A DNA stretch of 64,000 nt. It comes from Cytophagales bacterium (GTDB lineage: Bacteria > Bacteroidota > Bacteroidia > Cytophagales > Thermoflexibacteraceae). The notes under the pieces were generated by a model, which was given only the letters and a program-made list of their open reading frames with translations, ran no database searches and was not told the DNA's origin. Location of the stretch: positions 1 to 64,000 of the forward strand of contig JAAFKA010000008.1 in NCBI GenBank assembly GCA_013299115.1, given 5' to 3'. This document shows, one piece after another, positions 61,890 through 64,000 of the stretch (positions are counted from its first letter, which is position 1; every line of letters starts with the position of its first letter). The translations under genes and the position numbers were made by a program.

Positions 61890-63590
61890 ATGACCAACGA
61901 AGAAATCATTGCCCAACTAAAACTAACTGCCCAGCTTTTGGAACTACACGAGGCTAATGCCTTCAAAGTCAAGGCTTTCACAGGGGCAATTTACCAATTA
62001 GACAAATTGGCGGAGGAAACAGCCGACAAAACTGCCCACGAACTCGAAAGAATGGGTTTTACTTCGGGCATGGCTACCAAAATTGTGGATTTGCACCAAA
62101 CCCAAACTTTACAAGAGTTGAACGAATTACTTGCAAAAACTCCCGAAGGTTTGTTGGAAGTGTTGCAAATTAAGGGTTTAGGAGCAAAAAAGGTGCAAAC
62201 TCTTTGGAAAGAACTTAATTTGACTTCTATCAACGAATTGTTTGAGGCTTGCAAAAATAACCAAGTGGCTGCACTCAAAGGTTTTGGAGAAAAAACCCAA
62301 GAAAATATACTAAAAGAAATTAGTTTTAAGGAGGCAAACGCCAAAAAATTGCGGTACGACAAAGCCGAAAAAATAGTTGCTCATTTGCTTCAATCACTCA
62401 AAACTTTTGCTGCCTGCCAACAGATAGAAGTGGTTGGGGAGTTTAGGCGTTGTCTGGAGATTGTAGAACAGCTGCAATTTGTCGTTGCCACCACCAAAAT
62501 AGAGGAAGTACGCCAATTTATCAATGTTGAAATTGCAGAAATTCGTTACCTGCCCCAAGAGTCGGGAGTTTTTGTGTGGAGAGGACAAATTTTGCCTTTC
62601 GAAATGCCTTTAGAGTTTCATTTTCGCCACCCCGATAGTTTTGCCAATCAGGTTTTTATTTTGACTGCCCACGCCAAACATCTCCAAACCAACGTACAAA
62701 AAGACAAAAACCTGTTGCAAGTGGCACGCAGCCGACCTTTTGAAGACGAAACAGCCCTCTACAAAGCTGCCAATCTGCCTTACATCACCCCAGAATTGCG
62801 CGAGGGAACAGACGAAATAGAAAAAGCCTTTCAAAATAAATTGCCTAACTTGTTGGTTTACAAAGACTTAAAAGGCTGTTTGCATAACCACTCCACATAC
62901 AGCGATGGCAAACACACTTTGTTGGCTATGGCTACTGCCACCCGAAACATGGGCTTGCAATATTTTGGTATTTCAGACCATTCGCAAACCGCAAGTTATG
63001 CTGGGGGTTTACCTCCTGTGCGTGTGAAGGAGCAGCACCAAGAAATAGACCAACTCAACGCCCAATTTAAGGACTTCAAAATTTTCAAAGGCATAGAATC
63101 CGATATTTTGGGTGATGGTAGTTTAGATTATGAGCCTGATGTACTCAAAACCTTCGACTTTGTAGTTGCTTCTGTTCATGGCAACCTCAAAATGGACGAG
63201 GAAACAGCTACCCAACGGCTCTTAACAGCTATTGCCAATCCGTACACCACCATTTTGGGACACCCCACAGGCAGGTTGCTACTCCAACGGCAGGGCTACC
63301 CGATAGACCACAGGGCTATAATAACGGCTTGTGCTAAACACCAAGTAGCCATAGAGATTAACGCCAGCCCCTACCGTTTAGATTTGGATTGGCGTTGGGT
63401 GCAATACGCAGTCAATTTGGGTGTACTCATTGCCATTAACCCCGATGCTCACGACACAGAAAGCCTTGCAGATATGCACTACGGCGTATTAGTAGGCAGA
63501 AAAGGAGGCTTGACTGCCCAGCACACCCTCAATGCAATGGATTTGGAAACTATAACAACGTATTTTGATAAAAGGAAAGAGAAAATTTAG
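61890..63590 (+). CDS. PolX-like protein with PHP domain
   Basis: A 566-residue protein with the PolX layout: N-terminal helix-hairpin-helix regions (MTNEEIIAQLKLTAQLLELHEANAFKVKAF; LLEVLQIKGLGAKKVQTLW), a nucleotidyltransferase-like region, and a C-terminal PHP domain (LHNHSTYSDGKHTLLAM, YFGISDHSQTASYAGG, KGIESDILGDGSLDY, ASVHGNLKM, LGHPTGRLLL, INPDAHDTESL). The PHP metal ligands look complete, so 3'-5' exonuclease or phosphoesterase activity is likely. In the polymerase motif, GEFRRCLEIVEQLQFV replaces the expected GD-x-D aspartates, so DNA synthesis is probably lost. Confidence 0.85.
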   Translation: MTNEEIIAQLKLTAQLLELHEANAFKVKAFTGAIYQLDKLAEETADKTAHELERMGFTSGMATKIVDLHQTQTLQELNELLAKTPEGLLEVLQIKGLGAKKVQTLWKELNLTSINELFEACKNNQVAALKGFGEKTQENILKEISFKEANAKKLRYDKAEKIVAHLLQSLKTFAACQQIEVVGEFRRCLEIVEQLQFVVATTKIEEVRQFINVEIAEIRYLPQESGVFVWRGQILPFEMPLEFHFRHPDSFANQVFILTAHAKHLQTNVQKDKNLLQVARSRPFEDETALYKAANLPYITPELREGTDEIEKAFQNKLPNLLVYKDLKGCLHNHSTYSDGKHTLLAMATATRNMGLQYFGISDHSQTASYAGGLPPVRVKEQHQEIDQLNAQFKDFKIFKGIESDILGDGSLDYEPDVLKTFDFVVASVHGNLKMDEETATQRLLTAIANPYTTILGHPTGRLLLQRQGYPIDHRAIITACAKHQVAIEINASPYRLDLDWRWVQYAVNLGVLIAINPDAHDTESLADMHYGVLVGRKGGLTAQHTLNAMDLETITTYFDKRKEKI

Positions 63591-63598
63591 CATTTCAG

Positions 63599-63685
63599 TA
63601 CGTTGGCAATGGTCGCAGACCTTGACAATCGTACTGATGTTTTCTTTCATACGATTGTCAAGGTCTGCGACCATTGCCAACGTAT
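63599..63685. terminator. Long inverted repeat between convergent genes
   Basis: TACGTTGGCAATGGTCGCAG... (63599-63633) pairs along 35 bp with the arm at 63650-63685. Both arms belong to the repeat family at 25352. It lies between polX-like and fabD genes, so it can terminate both. Confidence 0.75.
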
Positions 63686-63774
63686 AAAAATTGCACGCAG
63701 GGCTTTATTGTTCAACCCACAATGGCATTGCTCTTCGAGGTTAGAAGGAATTTGTAATTTACAACTCCCAACAT

Positions 63775-64000
63775 TTACACCGACTCCGCCAAGGCATCTT
63801 TGTGTATTTTTTTCACTAATCCTTGCAATACTTTGCCCGGTCCGCACTCTACAAAATTGGTCGTGCCATCAGCTACCATGTTTTGTATCGTTTGTGTCCA
63901 ACGAACAGGTGCGGTAAGTTGTGCCACCAAATTGCGGCGAATATCGGCAGCTTGCGTGTAAGGTTTGGCATCTACATTTTGGTAAACAGGGCAAATAGCT
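63775..64000 (-). CDS. fabD: Malonyl-CoA:ACP transacylase, C-terminal part (partial)
   Basis: Only the last 74 codons lie in the window; the start is beyond 64000. The residues visible, PVYQNVDAKPYTQA, LTAPVRWTQTIQNMV and FVECGPGKVLQGLVKKI, are the C-terminal part of FabD, which transfers malonyl groups to acyl carrier protein in fatty-acid synthesis. The frame ends in TAA at 63777-63775. Confidence 0.9.
   Translation of the reverse strand, partial: AICPVYQNVDAKPYTQAADIRRNLVAQLTAPVRWTQTIQNMVADGTTNFVECGPGKVLQGLVKKIHKDALAESV

Overview
The window is AT-rich chromosomal DNA from a member of the Bacteroidota, most likely a Cytophagales-type organism. The markers are a PorP/SprF-family type IX secretion (T9SS) protein, a metalloprotease ending in a T9SS sorting tail, two TonB-dependent receptors with N-terminal carboxypeptidase-regulatory-like domains, a DUF1800/DUF1501 pair, leucine dehydrogenase, and several promoters of the Bacteroidota form TTTG-N17-20-TAnnTTTG. 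Most genes are housekeeping or envelope genes in short transcription units. No rRNA, tRNA or CRISPR array was recognised, and no complete transposase gene.

Layout. 1-9.7 kb: a 145-bp tandem repeat, a solitary YhcG-type nuclease, leucine dehydrogenase, a BtuF-like binding protein, the DUF1800/DUF1501 pair, YdcF and RDD membrane proteins, and a free-standing IcmF-like B12 domain. 10-19 kb: a TPR protein, PorP/SprF, HslU, a MoxR ATPase, a PP2C-like phosphatase, a nucleoside phosphorylase, a Uma2 protein and a beta-barrel protein. 19-27 kb: a TPR/outer-membrane pair, a urea-transporter/M23-peptidase fusion, and a PqqD-like / ATP-grasp / LysA-like cluster that looks like a peptide- or protein-modifying pathway. 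27-35 kb: two sensor kinases, an isolated nuoJ-nuoK pair, guaA, an RmlD-like reductase, an exported protein and a Uma2 gene interrupted by a stop. 35-50 kb: a Septu-like AAA ATPase/HNH pair, two TonB-dependent receptors, a duplicated two-gene PD-(D/E)XK-like module with a decayed third copy, a glycosyltransferase, and a Bpu10I-like restriction-modification pair. 50-64 kb: a secreted TPR-CHAT protein, a pappalysin-like metalloprotease, rplU-rpmA, an MBL-fold hydrolase, a TrmN6-like methyltransferase, an arsenic operon (arsR, arsI, a broken arsN-like gene, a small membrane protein, arsC), a PolX-like PHP protein, and the 3' end of fabD.

The intergenic DNA is unusually full of palindromic repeats. 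At least eight families recur here: MITE-like elements with TA-flanked inverted ends, short REP-like hairpins placed just upstream of genes, hairpin arrays, and 96-145 bp tandem repeats. One hairpin family also lies inside a coding sequence. Several genes show recent damage: the Uma2 gene, the arsN-like acetyltransferase, the third nuclease module, and possibly the AAA/HNH junction.

The most promising less-described systems are the PqqD/ATP-grasp/LysA-like cluster at 23976-26863, whose LysA-like enzyme carries an N-terminal segment resembling a RiPP leader; the duplicated nuclease-like module at 44020-47066; and the urea-channel/M23 fusion. All functional assignments rest on reading motifs; no database search was run.
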